DNA of 64,000 bases from Bacteroidales bacterium (lineage in GTDB: Bacteria; Bacteroidota; Bacteroidia; Bacteroidales; WCHB1-69), in the NCBI GenBank assembly GCA_017438945.1, contig JAFRUI010000022.1, positions 1-64,000 on the forward strand, written 5' to 3'. Positions 7,137-15,051 of the stretch are shown in pieces; position 1 is the first letter of the stretch; every line of letters begins with the position of its first letter. Below the pieces are notes generated by a model that was given only the letters and a program-made list of their open reading frames with translations, was not told where the DNA came from and did no database searches. The position numbers were made by a program, and so were the translations under genes.

Positions 7137-8386
7137 CGGCGGAGGTCTTTCTCGATTTCAATGCGCAGCATGTTGAGGGCGGCGTGGGCGGCCCGCTCGA
7201 TAATCTGCTTACGACCGGTGTGCTTGCCAAAATGGAACTCTTTGGTCGTCAGTCGGGTAGGGGTGGCCACGGCCATCCAGACGGTGCCGACGGGCTTCTC
7301 GGCCGTGCCGCCGTCGGGACCCGCGATACCGGAGGTGGCCACGGCGTAATCGACATCCAAGAGATCCATTGCGTTGAGGGCCATGTCGCTGACCACCGGC
7401 TCGCTCACTGCGCCGCGTTTCTTGAGGTTGTCCTCCCGTACGTTGAGGATGTCGCGCTTCACCTGGTTGCTGTAGGAGACTACACTGCCTTGGAAGTATT
7501 CGGAACTGCCTGGCACAGAGGTAATAAGGTGCGCGATGAAGCCGCCGGTGCAGCTTTCGGCGGTGGCCACGCGCCGACCGCTCCCGCGCAGGAGCTTGCC
7601 GATGACCGCTTCCATAGGGATGTCCTCGTCGGCGAAGGCCAACGGGCCCACCTCCGCTTTGAGTTTCTCAAACTGCTGGTTCAAAGAGGTTTGCAACTCT
7701 TCGTTGTTAACGCCCGAAGCGGTCAGCCGCAGGCGGATGATGCCCGGTTTCGGCAGGTAGGCCAACTTGATGTTCTCCGGCAGCTGCGCCTCGAAGTCGG
7801 TGAGCTGGTCGGAGAGATTGCTCTCGCTGATGCCCGTACATTGCAGTACCTTATAGAGCACCGCGTGCTCGTGGTGGAAAATCTCCTGCAATCTCGGCAG
7901 AACCTCTTCACAGATAAGCTTTTCCATCTCGAACGGCACACCGGGAAGGGCAACCAAAATCTTGCCGTCCTGCTCTATCCAGAGTCCGGGGGCAGTACCC
8001 AAGGTGTTCTTCAGGACGGTGCAGCCTGTGGGCACGTCGGCCTGGTGGCTGTTGGTTTCTGTGAGTTCCATCCCGCGGGCGGCGAAAATCTCGCGCACCC
8101 ACTCCAAGGTCGTCTCGTCCACCACCAATTCGCGGTGGAAGTAGTCGCAGATGACCTTTTTGGTGATGTCGTCGCGGGTGGGTCCGAGTCCGCCGGTGAC
8201 CACAATCAGGTTGGTTTTCGCAAATCCGTTCTCGATGGCGCTACGGATGGCGCTCTCGTCGTCGCCGATGGTGACGCATTCGGTCATTTCGATGCCCGCC
8301 AGGGCCATTTGCTGCCCGATGAAGGCGGCGTTGGTGTTGATGACTTGTCCTAAGAGGAGTTCGTCTCCGATGTTGATGAGGATCAT
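7133..8386 (-). CDS. cinA: CinA-family protein (nicotinamide-nucleotide amidase)
   Basis: The 417-residue protein combines an N-terminal MoaB/MogA-like molybdopterin-binding fold (about residues 1-165, opening with I-N-I-G-D-E-L-L-L-G and G-G-L-G-P-T-R-D-D) with a C-terminal CinA/PncC amidase domain (about 255-410, with T-A-E-S-C-T-G-G and the late G-I-A-G-P-D-G-G motif). The C-terminal domain deamidates nicotinamide mononucleotide in the pyridine nucleotide cycle, and the N-terminal domain in this family can act as an ADP-ribose pyrophosphatase. The ATG at 8386 places I-G-D-E at the usual distance from the start. It is coupled to xerD by a 4-base overlap. The upstream 25 bases are a GGTTATA-type simple repeat. 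Confidence 0.93.
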   Translation of the reverse strand: MILINIGDELLLGQVINTNAAFIGQQMALAGIEMTECVTIGDDESAIRSAIENGFAKTNLIVVTGGLGPTRDDITKKVICDYFHRELVVDETTLEWVREIFAARGMELTETNSHQADVPTGCTVLKNTLGTAPGLWIEQDGKILVALPGVPFEMEKLICEEVLPRLQEIFHHEHAVLYKVLQCTGISESNLSDQLTDFEAQLPENIKLAYLPKPGIIRLRLTASGVNNEELQTSLNQQFEKLKAEVGPLAFADEDIPMEAVIGKLLRGSGRRVATAESCTGGFIAHLITSVPGSSEYFQGSVVSYSNQVKRDILNVREDNLKKRGAVSEPVVSDMALNAMDLLDVDYAVATSGIAGPDGGTAEKPVGTVWMAVATPTRLTTKEFHFGKHTGRKQIIERAAHAALNMLRIEIEKDLRR

Positions 8387-8450
8387 TGGTTATAGGTTAT
8401 AGGTTATGGGTTATAGGTTATTGATGGTTATTGGGGTTATTGGGGTTGAG
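8387..8450. repeat. GGTTATA-like degenerate tandem repeat
   Basis: Several imperfect copies of GGTTATAGGTTAT, then GGTTATTGGGGTTATTGG, fill the gap between cinA and the Fic gene and run into the 3' end of the Fic coding sequence. The last codons of that gene (T-P-I-T-P-I-T-I-N-N-L) are therefore encoded by repeat DNA. Confidence 0.6.
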
Positions 8451-9583
8451 GTTAAAGTTTCGTGAAAGAGTCCGATACCTTTTACGGTTAGAAGGTATTT
8501 TTGGCGGGGATGTTTGGGGTTTTCAGGATAAAGCATTCGAACAAAACCCTCCTTCATAGCTGGATTTAATGAATATTCGATGAAGTTTTTCCGATCTTTC
8601 AAATTTACAGCTACAAGTAATTCTTTTACAGACATTTGCTGTGTTCCAAGCGCGTTGACAACACGTTTTATATTATCATTGTCCGTATAAAATTTGTTGC
8701 CTTCATTATGAAGCGAGCTTGAGGGGGTACTTGAGGGGGTGTTCCAACGGATGTGCAAATAGCGGTTTCGTAGCTCATTGTGTTCACCCATTAATAGATT
8801 TCGGAAGAACAATTCTAAATATTGCGGAGAATAATCCACGTTTTTCTGTACATTTTGATAATTGGCTCTCACCAAAGCATTGCGGAAATACCATGAATTT
8901 TGAAAGAAAAGGTCATTATTTACCACAAATCCGATATTTTGCAAATATTTGATGGTAAAAACAGCTGTTGTCCGTGTATTTCCTTCTCTAAATGGATGGA
9001 TTTGCCATATTCCCGCGACAAATTTTGTGATATGCTGCACAATTTCAGACATGGGCAACCGGCTGTAGTTGAAGTTTCTCTCTTGTTCCAAATCGTATTC
9101 GATGGCGAGTTTGAGGTCTGGGGCGGAGACATACCGCACGGTGTCACCATCCAACACCCACTCTTTTTTTGTGATGTTCACATCACGAATTTGTCCTGCA
9201 AATTTGAAAACACCGTTGAAAATACGTCTATGAATGGCTGTTAAACCCGCGTACGTCAAAGCAAAAGTGTTCTCACCGAGCAAAGCGGTGATGTTTGATG
9301 CCACACGGTCGGCCTCTTCCGTATCATTGTCACCATCCGTGCGGACACTCTTACTTACGTAATAGGTTTTGACAAGCTCTTGAACCTCCTTAATGGAAAT
9401 TTTCCCTTCAATATGCTGTCGCGCCGTCTGTTGCAGGTACTCCGAAGTGTGCAGACCATCTACCGCCTGCAGGCCGATGGCGATCTGCCAGTTTTCGGCG
9501 CGTTGCCGCCGGTCCGGCTCGCCCTGCTGGATGTATTCCTCAAAATCGGGAAGTTGCGGGAGTATGGGTTCTTCGATCATCAT
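8411..9583 (-). CDS. Fic-domain protein (putative AMP-transferase) with N-terminal antitoxin-like segment
   Basis: The 390-residue protein carries the Fic active-site loop H-P-F-R-E-G-N-T-R-T at residues 196-205. The catalytic histidine, the acidic Mg-binding residue and the arginine are kept, but Thr replaces the second glycine of the usual H-P-F-x-E-G-N-G-R. Fic proteins typically transfer AMP to hydroxyl side chains. Residues 20-75 resemble the VbhA-type antitoxin helix found fused to some Fic proteins; the inhibitory (S/T)xxxE(G/N) signature reads only as L-Q-A-V-D-G here, so autoinhibition is uncertain. The C-terminal 100 residues look like a winged-helix region. The last codons come from a simple repeat, so the tail may be recently altered. 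It has its own candidate promoter at 9648-9655. Confidence 0.88.
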   Translation of the reverse strand: MMIEEPILPQLPDFEEYIQQGEPDRRQRAENWQIAIGLQAVDGLHTSEYLQQTARQHIEGKISIKEVQELVKTYYVSKSVRTDGDNDTEEADRVASNITALLGENTFALTYAGLTAIHRRIFNGVFKFAGQIRDVNITKKEWVLDGDTVRYVSAPDLKLAIEYDLEQERNFNYSRLPMSEIVQHITKFVAGIWQIHPFREGNTRTTAVFTIKYLQNIGFVVNNDLFFQNSWYFRNALVRANYQNVQKNVDYSPQYLELFFRNLLMGEHNELRNRYLHIRWNTPSSTPSSSLHNEGNKFYTDNDNIKRVVNALGTQQMSVKELLVAVNLKDRKNFIEYSLNPAMKEGFVRMLYPENPKHPRQKYLLTVKGIGLFHETLTSTPITPITINNL

Positions 9584-9647
9584 ATCTTTTGCCTATCTAC
9601 CTGAGTGACAAGTTTTCGTGTCCTTTCTTTCTGATTATTATTTTCTG

Positions 9648-9655
9648 CAAAGATA
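9648..9655 (-). promoter_or_regulatory. Candidate promoter -7 box for the Fic gene
   Basis: TATCTTTG on the minus strand, 65 bases before the ATG at 9583. No clear TTTG partner is visible at the right distance. Confidence 0.45.
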
Positions 9656-9906
9656 CAATTTTTTCAACTATGGGGAACTTCTCGCTCTCAATGTTTCTGC
9701 TCAGGGGCGAGGTTAGGGGTAAACGGAAATTGCACCCTAACAAACAAAATCTTCCAAAATTTCAGACGGTCAATCCGATGCATCGCTAAATACTGTTTTG
9801 TGCATTTCTTGCACTTTGCCATTTTCTTTCCGGAAACAGCAACTTTTCAATCGAAAAATGTCACTTTTATCATTTTGATATTTAACGAGTTAAATATAAT
9901 TGGCTC
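9656..9906. other. Intergenic stretch between divergent genes
   Basis: AT-rich spacer between the Fic gene and the DUF1016 fragment. It holds a small GTGCA/TGCAC hairpin near 9801-9815. No gene is supported. Confidence 0.4.
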
Positions 9907-9937
9907 TTGATTTGTTTGCTTTAATTTTGTAAATTTG
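9907..9937 (+). promoter_or_regulatory. Bacteroidota-type promoter for the DUF1016 gene
   Basis: TTG at 9907-9909 and TAAATTTG at 9930-9937 with a 20-base spacer, 26 bases before the ATG at 9963. Confidence 0.55.
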
Positions 9938-9962
9938 CAGGCAACAATTTAAAAATTCAGAG

Positions 9963-10370
9963 ATGAAAAAGAACGAGGCTGAACTTGTGAAAATTGAATC
10001 TATAGACACGCTTCATCAAGACGCCTGTCAGATAATCGAAAAAGCTCGCAGTAATGCCGTGCGTAGCGTTGATTTCTGTCTCGTGCAGATGTATTGGAAC
10101 TTAGGGAAGCGTATCTTTGAAGAAGAGCAGCAAGGGAAAGAGCGCGCAGACTATGGCAAGTACATCATCCGAAATCTTTCGAAGCGTCTGACACCTGAAT
10201 ATGGGGGTGGGTTCAGTGTGCGCCAATTAGAACAAAGCCGTCAGTTTTACAGAACCTACCCAATTGCGAACACAGTGCGTTCGCAATTGAATTGGAGTCA
10301 ATATCGTAGGCTGATTCAGATTGAGGATCCCGACAAACGGGAGCCTCCGCCCCTCCAGCGCAACTGCTAA
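9963..10370 (+). CDS. Truncated DUF1016 (YhcG-like) protein, N-terminal part only
   Basis: The 135-residue product matches the N-terminal domain of DUF1016/YhcG proteins: an early helical segment, then W-N-L-G-K-R-I-F-E-E, then S-V-R-Q-L-E-Q-S-R-Q-F-Y, up to L-I-Q-I-E-D-P-D-K-R-E. Full-length members run to about 350 residues and end in a PD-(D/E)xK-type nuclease domain. Here the frame enters unrelated sequence right after K-R-E and stops eight codons later, in DNA made of CTAACTACTAACTGCTAACT repeats. The catalytic part is therefore missing and the gene is probably a relic, although its promoter and start are intact. Such genes often sit in defence or accessory islands, which fits the decayed genes next door. 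Confidence 0.75.
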   Translation: MKKNEAELVKIESIDTLHQDACQIIEKARSNAVRSVDFCLVQMYWNLGKRIFEEEQQGKERADYGKYIIRNLSKRLTPEYGGGFSVRQLEQSRQFYRTYPIANTVRSQLNWSQYRRLIQIEDPDKREPPPLQRNC

Positions 10371-10388
10371 CTACTAACTGCTAACTCT
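10367..10388. repeat. AACTGCTAACT simple repeat at a recombination scar
   Basis: About two and a half units of AACTGCTAACTACTAACTGC lie at the junction between the broken DUF1016 gene and the stray T9SS CTD. A similar CTAACTGCTACCT stretch lies after the gene at 11303. Confidence 0.5.
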
Positions 10389-10473
10389 TCACCACCTTCC
10401 TCACCATGCTCACCCCTCGCTCGAAGTTGATTTTCACGAGGTAGGTGCCGGAGGGATAGGGCGAGAGGTTAAG
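10381..10473 (-). pseudogene. Orphan T9SS C-terminal sorting-domain fragment
   Basis: Thirty codons plus a stop encode the end of a T9SS CTD, with the key part S-P-Y-P-S-G-T-Y-L-V-K-I-N-F-E-R-G-V. It closely matches the last 30 residues of the protein at 11303-13342, at both DNA and protein level. The match ends abruptly near 10473; upstream the frame is unrelated AT-rich sequence with no signal peptide or protein body. It is a remnant of a larger secreted-protein gene or a stray copy of the neighbouring 3' end. Confidence 0.75.
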
Positions 10474-10551
10474 GCAAAGGATAAGGCAACAATCTTTCAG
10501 ATTGACCTTGATATAAATTCGCAAAAAATGCGAACTTTTGAACAAAAATAT

Positions 10552-10559
10552 TATTTTTG
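10552..10559 (+). promoter_or_regulatory. Candidate promoter -7 box for the higBA-like pair
   Basis: TATTTTTG lies 21 bases before the ATG of the toxin remnant. It is the only box positioned to transcribe the intact antitoxin gene. Confidence 0.5.
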
Positions 10560-10580
10560 CACCTTGAAAAAAATGATGTG

Positions 10581-10894
10581 ATGGAGATAACATTCGAACA
10601 AGACTACCTTCGGGAATTATACTATGACGGCGAAGCCAGTGACAAACAACACCGTTACCAACCGAACATCGTGAAAAATATGTGCGCGTGGTGAACATCT
10701 TAGACTCTGTTGACAAAGCTGTTGATCTTTATAGATATTGAGCACTCCGATATGAGAAATTGGTGGGCGACAAGGCGGGACTGGAGTCTGTGCGAGTGAA
10801 CGACCAATACAGGGTTGAGTTTAAAACAACCGCAGCGGGAGGCATCACCATTTGCAACATTACTGAATTGTCGAAACATTACAAAAAGAAATAA
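10581..10894 (+). pseudogene. HigB/RelE-type toxin, inactivated
   Basis: The reading frame starts M-E-I-T-F-E-Q-D-Y-L-R-E-L but hits a stop after 37 codons. Adding one base in the A5 run near 10673 restores a frame reading Y-V-R-V-V-N-I-L-D-S-V-D, which then meets an in-frame TGA at 10738-10740 and continues A-L-R-Y-E-K-L-V-G-D to the end at K-H-Y-K-K-K. The conserved R-V-N-D-Q-Y-R-V-E-F core and C-terminal lysine-rich tail match HigB-like mRNA interferases. Two separate lesions make a sequencing error less likely, and the toxin is probably dead. The antitoxin follows after 13 bases. Confidence 0.72.
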
Positions 10895-10900
10895 AGGAGG
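10893..10900 (+). promoter_or_regulatory. Strong Shine-Dalgarno before higA
   Basis: AAAGGAGG spaced seven bases from the ATG at 10908. Such a strong site is unusual in this window and fixes the antitoxin start at 10908, not at earlier in-frame ATG codons inside the toxin remnant. Confidence 0.65.
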
Positions 10901-10907
10901 AAACAAT

Positions 10908-11219
10908 ATGGGAAACTTAGGATATGGGGCTTATCCCACACACCCGGGCGAGGTGCTGAAAGACGAGATTGAAGAACGCGGCATCAGCCAGCGTCAATTG
11001 GCGGAGAGCATGGGATTGACCTATTCAGTGGTCAACGAAATTCTGAACGCCCGTCGCCCACTGACGGCTAAAACGGCACTTATGTTTGAGGCGGCACTTG
11101 ACGTGCCCGCCGATTCATTGATGTATCTCCAAACAAAATACAACATGCAAACTGCCCGAAAAGACTCTTCCTTAATGGATGTATTAAAGGGCATAAGAAA
11201 GGTGGCGGCTATGCTATAA
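10908..11219 (+). CDS. higA: HigA-family antitoxin (XRE helix-turn-helix)
   Basis: The 103-residue protein opens with P-T-H-P-G-E-V-L-K-D-E-I, the hallmark of HigA antitoxins. An XRE helix-turn-helix follows at about residues 22-75 (I-S-Q-R-Q-L-A-E-S-M-G then S-V-V-N-E-I-L-N-A-R-R-P-L). It would bind and neutralise the cognate HigB toxin and repress their shared promoter. The HigB-like gene just upstream is broken, so this antitoxin may be an orphan that now acts only as a repressor, or that guards against related incoming toxins; both ideas are inference. Nothing in its own frame looks damaged. The longer in-frame ORF from 10815 lies inside the toxin remnant and was not used. Confidence 0.88.
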   Translation: MGNLGYGAYPTHPGEVLKDEIEERGISQRQLAESMGLTYSVVNEILNARRPLTAKTALMFEAALDVPADSLMYLQTKYNMQTARKDSSLMDVLKGIRKVAAML

Positions 11220-11302
11220 AGCAAAATTGTCACCACATGGAAAGCAATTACGGTTCCGCTCTGTTTTTCAGGGCGAGATTGTTGTTGCCGAACTCCTAAC
11301 TG

Positions 11303-13342
11303 CTACCTCCTCACTATTTTCTTCACCACGCTCACCCCTCGTTCGAAGTTGATCTTCACGAGGTACGTGCCGGCGGGATAGGGCGAGAGGTCGATCACCG
11401 GCAAGGACGTGCCGTCGGGCGAATCCAAGAGGGTGGCCAGTTTGCGGCCCTGGAGGTCGAGCAGCTCGATGCTGCGGTAGCCGTACATGTAGCCGCACAC
11501 CACGGCCTCGCCCGACGTGGGGTTGGGGTAGAGGTAGATGTCGCTCTCACGCCTGCCGAGGTAGTCCTCGATGCCCACCGAATCGTCGGGGACGAAGGGC
11601 TCCAAGATGGACGGGTCATAACGATATGCGATGACGGCGTGGCTGTTCCCAGGGTCGGTAAAGTTGAGGGAGATGTCGTGGCCGAACGACAAATCTTGGG
11701 TGGCAATTCTATCGCATAATATACCTCCATTGTTGTTTACTATGGTTTTTAATGGCCTTACAGTCGGATCGGCCGCATGATATATCGTATCTGCTGACAC
11801 AAACTGTCCGTCGATGTTGAAATAAGCAAGCATACAACCTTGGCTAAAATCATAAGTAAACTGTCCTAACAAATGGTTGTTGATGACAGCTGGTTTTGCT
11901 CCTGGCATAGCTGATGTATGTAGTCCTGTGGGTTGTCCAAGCTTCTTGAATGAACCATTCTCTTTGTCAAACTTCACATAAAAACCTGTATGGGCATTAG
12001 TAGGTATTTGGAGGGAATTGTTCTCGTTATCGAAATAGAATAATGGATGATGACCACCAGCATCATCTGCGCGTCCCAACAAATAAACACCTTCATTGTT
12101 AACGAAATTGTCAGACCATTCCGGTGTATGGTAAGTATTAATGTTTGGCTCATTTTTTACATATGCCTGATTTGACCAAATAATGTTTCCATCTGAAGAA
12201 TATTTCAGTATAAAAGGGAGTTTTGTTGCCAAACTTTTATCGGCTATTTCTGCAAAATGCGTGTTGTCCCAGTATATTCGCATTGGATATTGATTATATG
12301 CATCCATAAAATCCATTCCGGTTAAATAGCCGGAAATATATAAATTGTCATCTTCATCAATACTCATTCCACCCATATAAGGAACAAAATAAGGATGTAA
12401 CGAGTCATATGGTAAAGCGGGAGAAAGCCCTTCCGTATGATCCACTATCAATTTCATCCAAGCCAGTTCCCATGTGGGCGTAAATTTGCAAATCATCATA
12501 TTATATATTTGTTGACTTTCATCAGTGCAATTTCCTGGTAAAAAAATCTGATAGGTTTTAGTTGAATCTCCATCAATAATGATAGTGTAAGGAAGGGTGT
12601 CGGGACCTGCGTAATAAGTGCTCATTGCAATAAATGTATTGCCTTGGCTATCCACACATACAGGATGTGCTCCAATTATTCGTCTGCTTAGTGGCATATC
12701 CAACAAATATTCTCCTCCTATACGTTCACGAGCTATGGCGTGTACAAAATGATTTTCCAGTTTGTTACCATCCAAATCAAAGGTGACAAAATAGCTGTAG
12801 TTGCCAAACGTATATGGTGGATGAATCGTTCCCGACGGGTAGGAGAGTGCACATTGTGAGTCTATCAAAGTGTCAATAAACCACAACTGCGTTACACTGT
12901 TTAATTGGAAAGCATATTCTCCAGCAATTGTGATTCTGTTGTCACGCACAAACATGTCGTATGGCATAGAAGTACAATTTAAACTTTTGATAAATCTGTG
13001 CCAAAGCAGATTTCCAAGGGAATCAAATTTAGCCAATACAGATCCCGGACTGCCATTTGCCACAATCGTCGCATTATCGGAAAAATGCGAGGTGCCATTT
13101 TGGGCATAAAGAGTCGCGCTACCACCGCAACTTCCGAAAACGTATATGTTTCCATCATCGTCAAATGCAGTTCGCACAATACAATTTGTTAGATTGTTGC
13201 CAAGTTCATCGCTTCCCGACCAGTAGTTCGCCCACTTCCACTCGCCCTGGGCGGAGGCGGTGAGGGTGACGAAAAGGGTGAGGATGATGGAAATCAGCCG
13301 TTTAATGGCGAGATTGCGCAAGAGTAAGAGGTTGGTTTTCAT
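11303..13342 (-). CDS. T9SS-exported protein with C-terminal sorting domain
   Basis: The 679-residue protein has a Sec signal peptide ending near T-A-S-A-Q (residue 32). Its body is rich in repeated beta segments such as G-N-I-Y-V-F-G-S and D-N-L-Y-I-S-G-Y, which resemble SBBP-type beta-propeller repeats. The last 75 or so residues form a type A T9SS sorting domain: Y-P-N-P-T-S-G, then L-L-D-L-Q-G-R-K, then G-T-Y-L-V-K-I-N and a basic end. It should be moved across the outer membrane by the T9SS and have the CTD removed. The adhesive or enzymatic role of the body is unknown. Fragments of an equivalent CTD lie nearby at 10381-10473. Confidence 0.88.
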   Translation of the reverse strand: MKTNLLLLRNLAIKRLISIILTLFVTLTASAQGEWKWANYWSGSDELGNNLTNCIVRTAFDDDGNIYVFGSCGGSATLYAQNGTSHFSDNATIVANGSPGSVLAKFDSLGNLLWHRFIKSLNCTSMPYDMFVRDNRITIAGEYAFQLNSVTQLWFIDTLIDSQCALSYPSGTIHPPYTFGNYSYFVTFDLDGNKLENHFVHAIARERIGGEYLLDMPLSRRIIGAHPVCVDSQGNTFIAMSTYYAGPDTLPYTIIIDGDSTKTYQIFLPGNCTDESQQIYNMMICKFTPTWELAWMKLIVDHTEGLSPALPYDSLHPYFVPYMGGMSIDEDDNLYISGYLTGMDFMDAYNQYPMRIYWDNTHFAEIADKSLATKLPFILKYSSDGNIIWSNQAYVKNEPNINTYHTPEWSDNFVNNEGVYLLGRADDAGGHHPLFYFDNENNSLQIPTNAHTGFYVKFDKENGSFKKLGQPTGLHTSAMPGAKPAVINNHLLGQFTYDFSQGCMLAYFNIDGQFVSADTIYHAADPTVRPLKTIVNNNGGILCDRIATQDLSFGHDISLNFTDPGNSHAVIAYRYDPSILEPFVPDDSVGIEDYLGRRESDIYLYPNPTSGEAVVCGYMYGYRSIELLDLQGRKLATLLDSPDGTSLPVIDLSPYPAGTYLVKINFERGVSVVKKIVRR

Positions 13343-13567
13343 ATTGTTATAATTTTAATTGGTTTAACATTCAGATGATAATAATCCCTTATATCCTCTT
13401 TGTCGCACAAAAGGACGATTTTGTCACGTCAAATGTGAAATTTTTTTGATTGTTATTCGTATGTGGTTGATATTCTTAATGTTTCAATTATTAAAATCAA
13501 GGATAATCGGGTTAAGTTTTTTCCAAAATCGTAAAATTTCGGCAACTTTGGAAAAAATCAGACCTCG

Positions 13568-13575
13568 CAAAAATA
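13568..13575 (-). promoter_or_regulatory. Candidate promoter -7 box, T9SS cargo gene
   Basis: TATTTTTG on the minus strand between the ATPase stop and the cargo gene, 226 bases before the ATG at 13342. The long leader and missing -33 box keep this uncertain. Confidence 0.3.
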
Positions 13576-13604
13576 GGAATTGACGAAAGCCATTCCTCAT
13601 TCAA

Positions 13605-14861
13605 CTAAGCATCCATAAGATTCCAATCCTGCAGGAATTCATAGACTCCCAGCATCACGATGCCGCTCTCATCCCTGCGAAGTTTCATGCGCTCGCCCGC
13701 TATGACGAGTTTCCGAAACGAATCCTTGATGTTCTTGAGAGAGCGCTTCTCCTGCTCCACTTTCTCTTCGTCGGGTAAGCGATAAGCCGATTGCAAGTAA
13801 TAACGGCGCGAGCCGAGGTTGCACACAAAATCCACCTCCAACGTTATCCGTTGCCATTCGCCCTTCTCGTTTTTCACACGGATGTTGACATTGCCCACGT
13901 CCACCAAGAACCCCCGATGACGCATTTCGTTGTAAAGGACATTCTCCATCAGGTGGTTCTCCTCCGTTTGACGGAAGGAGAGAATGGCGTTCCGCAACCC
14001 CATATCCTTGAAATAGTACTTGGGGGTGGTGCCGATGTACTTCCTCCCCTTGATGTCATAACGTTCTGCTTTTTCAATCATATAAGCATCCTCCAAGTAA
14101 CCGATATAGGTCTCGATGGTCTTGTCGGTGATGCTGTTCAGCCGCTTCACACTCTTAAAGGTATTGGCAAGATTGGTGGGATTCACGGGACTACCTATGC
14201 TGGAGGCTAAAATTCGCACCAGTTCCTCAAATTCGGCTTTGTTCTCTATCTCATGGCGCTCGTAGATGTCGCTCAAATAGACGGTGCGGTAAAGGCTGCG
14301 CAGATAGGTGGCCTTTTTGTCGTCGCCTTTGATGGAGAGGATTTTCGGCAGACCACCATAGGTGTAATACTCCTGCCAACCGTCCACCATGTCGCCCTCG
14401 TAAGCTGTCATATATTCCTTGAAAGTCAACGGCCAGACATGAATCTCGTCACCACGTCCGCGGAACTCAGTGGCGATGTCGCTCGACAGGAAATGTGAGT
14501 TAGAGCCTGTCACATAAACATCCGCATTCTCCTTTCCCACCAGTGTGCCCAGCATGTCAACGAACTCTTCTACTCGCTGCACTTCATCGATAATAATGTA
14601 GTATTGCCCCTCGTCCTTCATCTTATCGTCCACCCAATCCAGCAGGTAATCGGGGTCGCGAAAAACTTTGTTCCGCCTGTCCTCCAAGTCAATGATGAGG
14701 ATATGGCTCTTCTTGATCCCTTCATTCAGCAGATACTCTTTGAAAAGGGTCTTCAACAGATACGACTTGCCCACCCGCCTCAAACCTGTAACAATCTTTA
14801 TCAGCCCGTTGTCTTTCGAATTGATAAGTTGCTGTATATAAGTTGGTCTTTCTATTTTCAT
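13605..14861 (-). CDS. AAA-family ATPase with DUF4143 domain
   Basis: The 418-residue protein has a Walker A loop G-L-R-R-V-G-K-S (about residues 26-33) and a Walker B motif Y-I-I-I-D-E-V near 92-97, typical of the AAA_14 family. A C-terminal DUF4143 part follows, with the characteristic E-N-V-L-Y-N-E-M-R-H-R-G segment near residues 305-318. Such proteins are common in Bacteroidota accessory DNA; their role is not established. The ATG at 14861 is preferred over a TTG nine bases upstream because R-P-T-Y-I-Q-Q-L is the usual family start. The protein appears full length with no damaged motif. It stands alone between guaA and the T9SS cargo gene. Confidence 0.88.
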   Translation of the reverse strand: MKIERPTYIQQLINSKDNGLIKIVTGLRRVGKSYLLKTLFKEYLLNEGIKKSHILIIDLEDRRNKVFRDPDYLLDWVDDKMKDEGQYYIIIDEVQRVEEFVDMLGTLVGKENADVYVTGSNSHFLSSDIATEFRGRGDEIHVWPLTFKEYMTAYEGDMVDGWQEYYTYGGLPKILSIKGDDKKATYLRSLYRTVYLSDIYERHEIENKAEFEELVRILASSIGSPVNPTNLANTFKSVKRLNSITDKTIETYIGYLEDAYMIEKAERYDIKGRKYIGTTPKYYFKDMGLRNAILSFRQTEENHLMENVLYNEMRHRGFLVDVGNVNIRVKNEKGEWQRITLEVDFVCNLGSRRYYLQSAYRLPDEEKVEQEKRSLKNIKDSFRKLVIAGERMKLRRDESGIVMLGVYEFLQDWNLMDA

Positions 14862-14935
14862 ATCAATCAATTAGTTAAATATAAATTTTTCTCTTTTTAT
14901 TCCGAATTTATGGTAATATTGCCACAAATCCGTTG

Positions 14936-14943
14936 CAAAAATA
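14936..14943 (-). promoter_or_regulatory. Candidate promoter -7 box for the AAA ATPase
   Basis: TATTTTTG on the minus strand, 75 bases before the ATG at 14861, just downstream of the guaA terminator. Confidence 0.45.
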
Positions 14944-14976
14944 CATAAAATTTCGTGAGATTGCCTTATTCATCAC

Positions 14977-15014
14977 AACAAAAAAGACCCCGACGGATTT
15001 CTCCGAAGGGGTCT
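14977..15014 (-). terminator. Rho-independent terminator of guaA
   Basis: Read on the minus strand, AGACCCC pairs with GGGGTCT around an inner TCCG/CGGA helix, followed directly by a run of six T. It lies 38 bases after the guaA stop codon. Confidence 0.85.
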
Positions 15015-15051
15015 CTGTGTTTATTGCCCTGTCAATGGGATTTCCTTGTTT

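Noticed and set aside
10381..10716. A 111-codon minus-strand gene
   Set aside because: Only the last 30 codons resemble anything, a T9SS CTD end; the rest is low-complexity and overlaps the higB remnant, so it is called a fragment.
10815..11219. Longer reading frame for the HigA antitoxin starting at 10815
   Set aside because: The extra 31 codons lie in the wrong frame of the toxin remnant, and the strong AAAGGAGG site fits the ATG at 10908.
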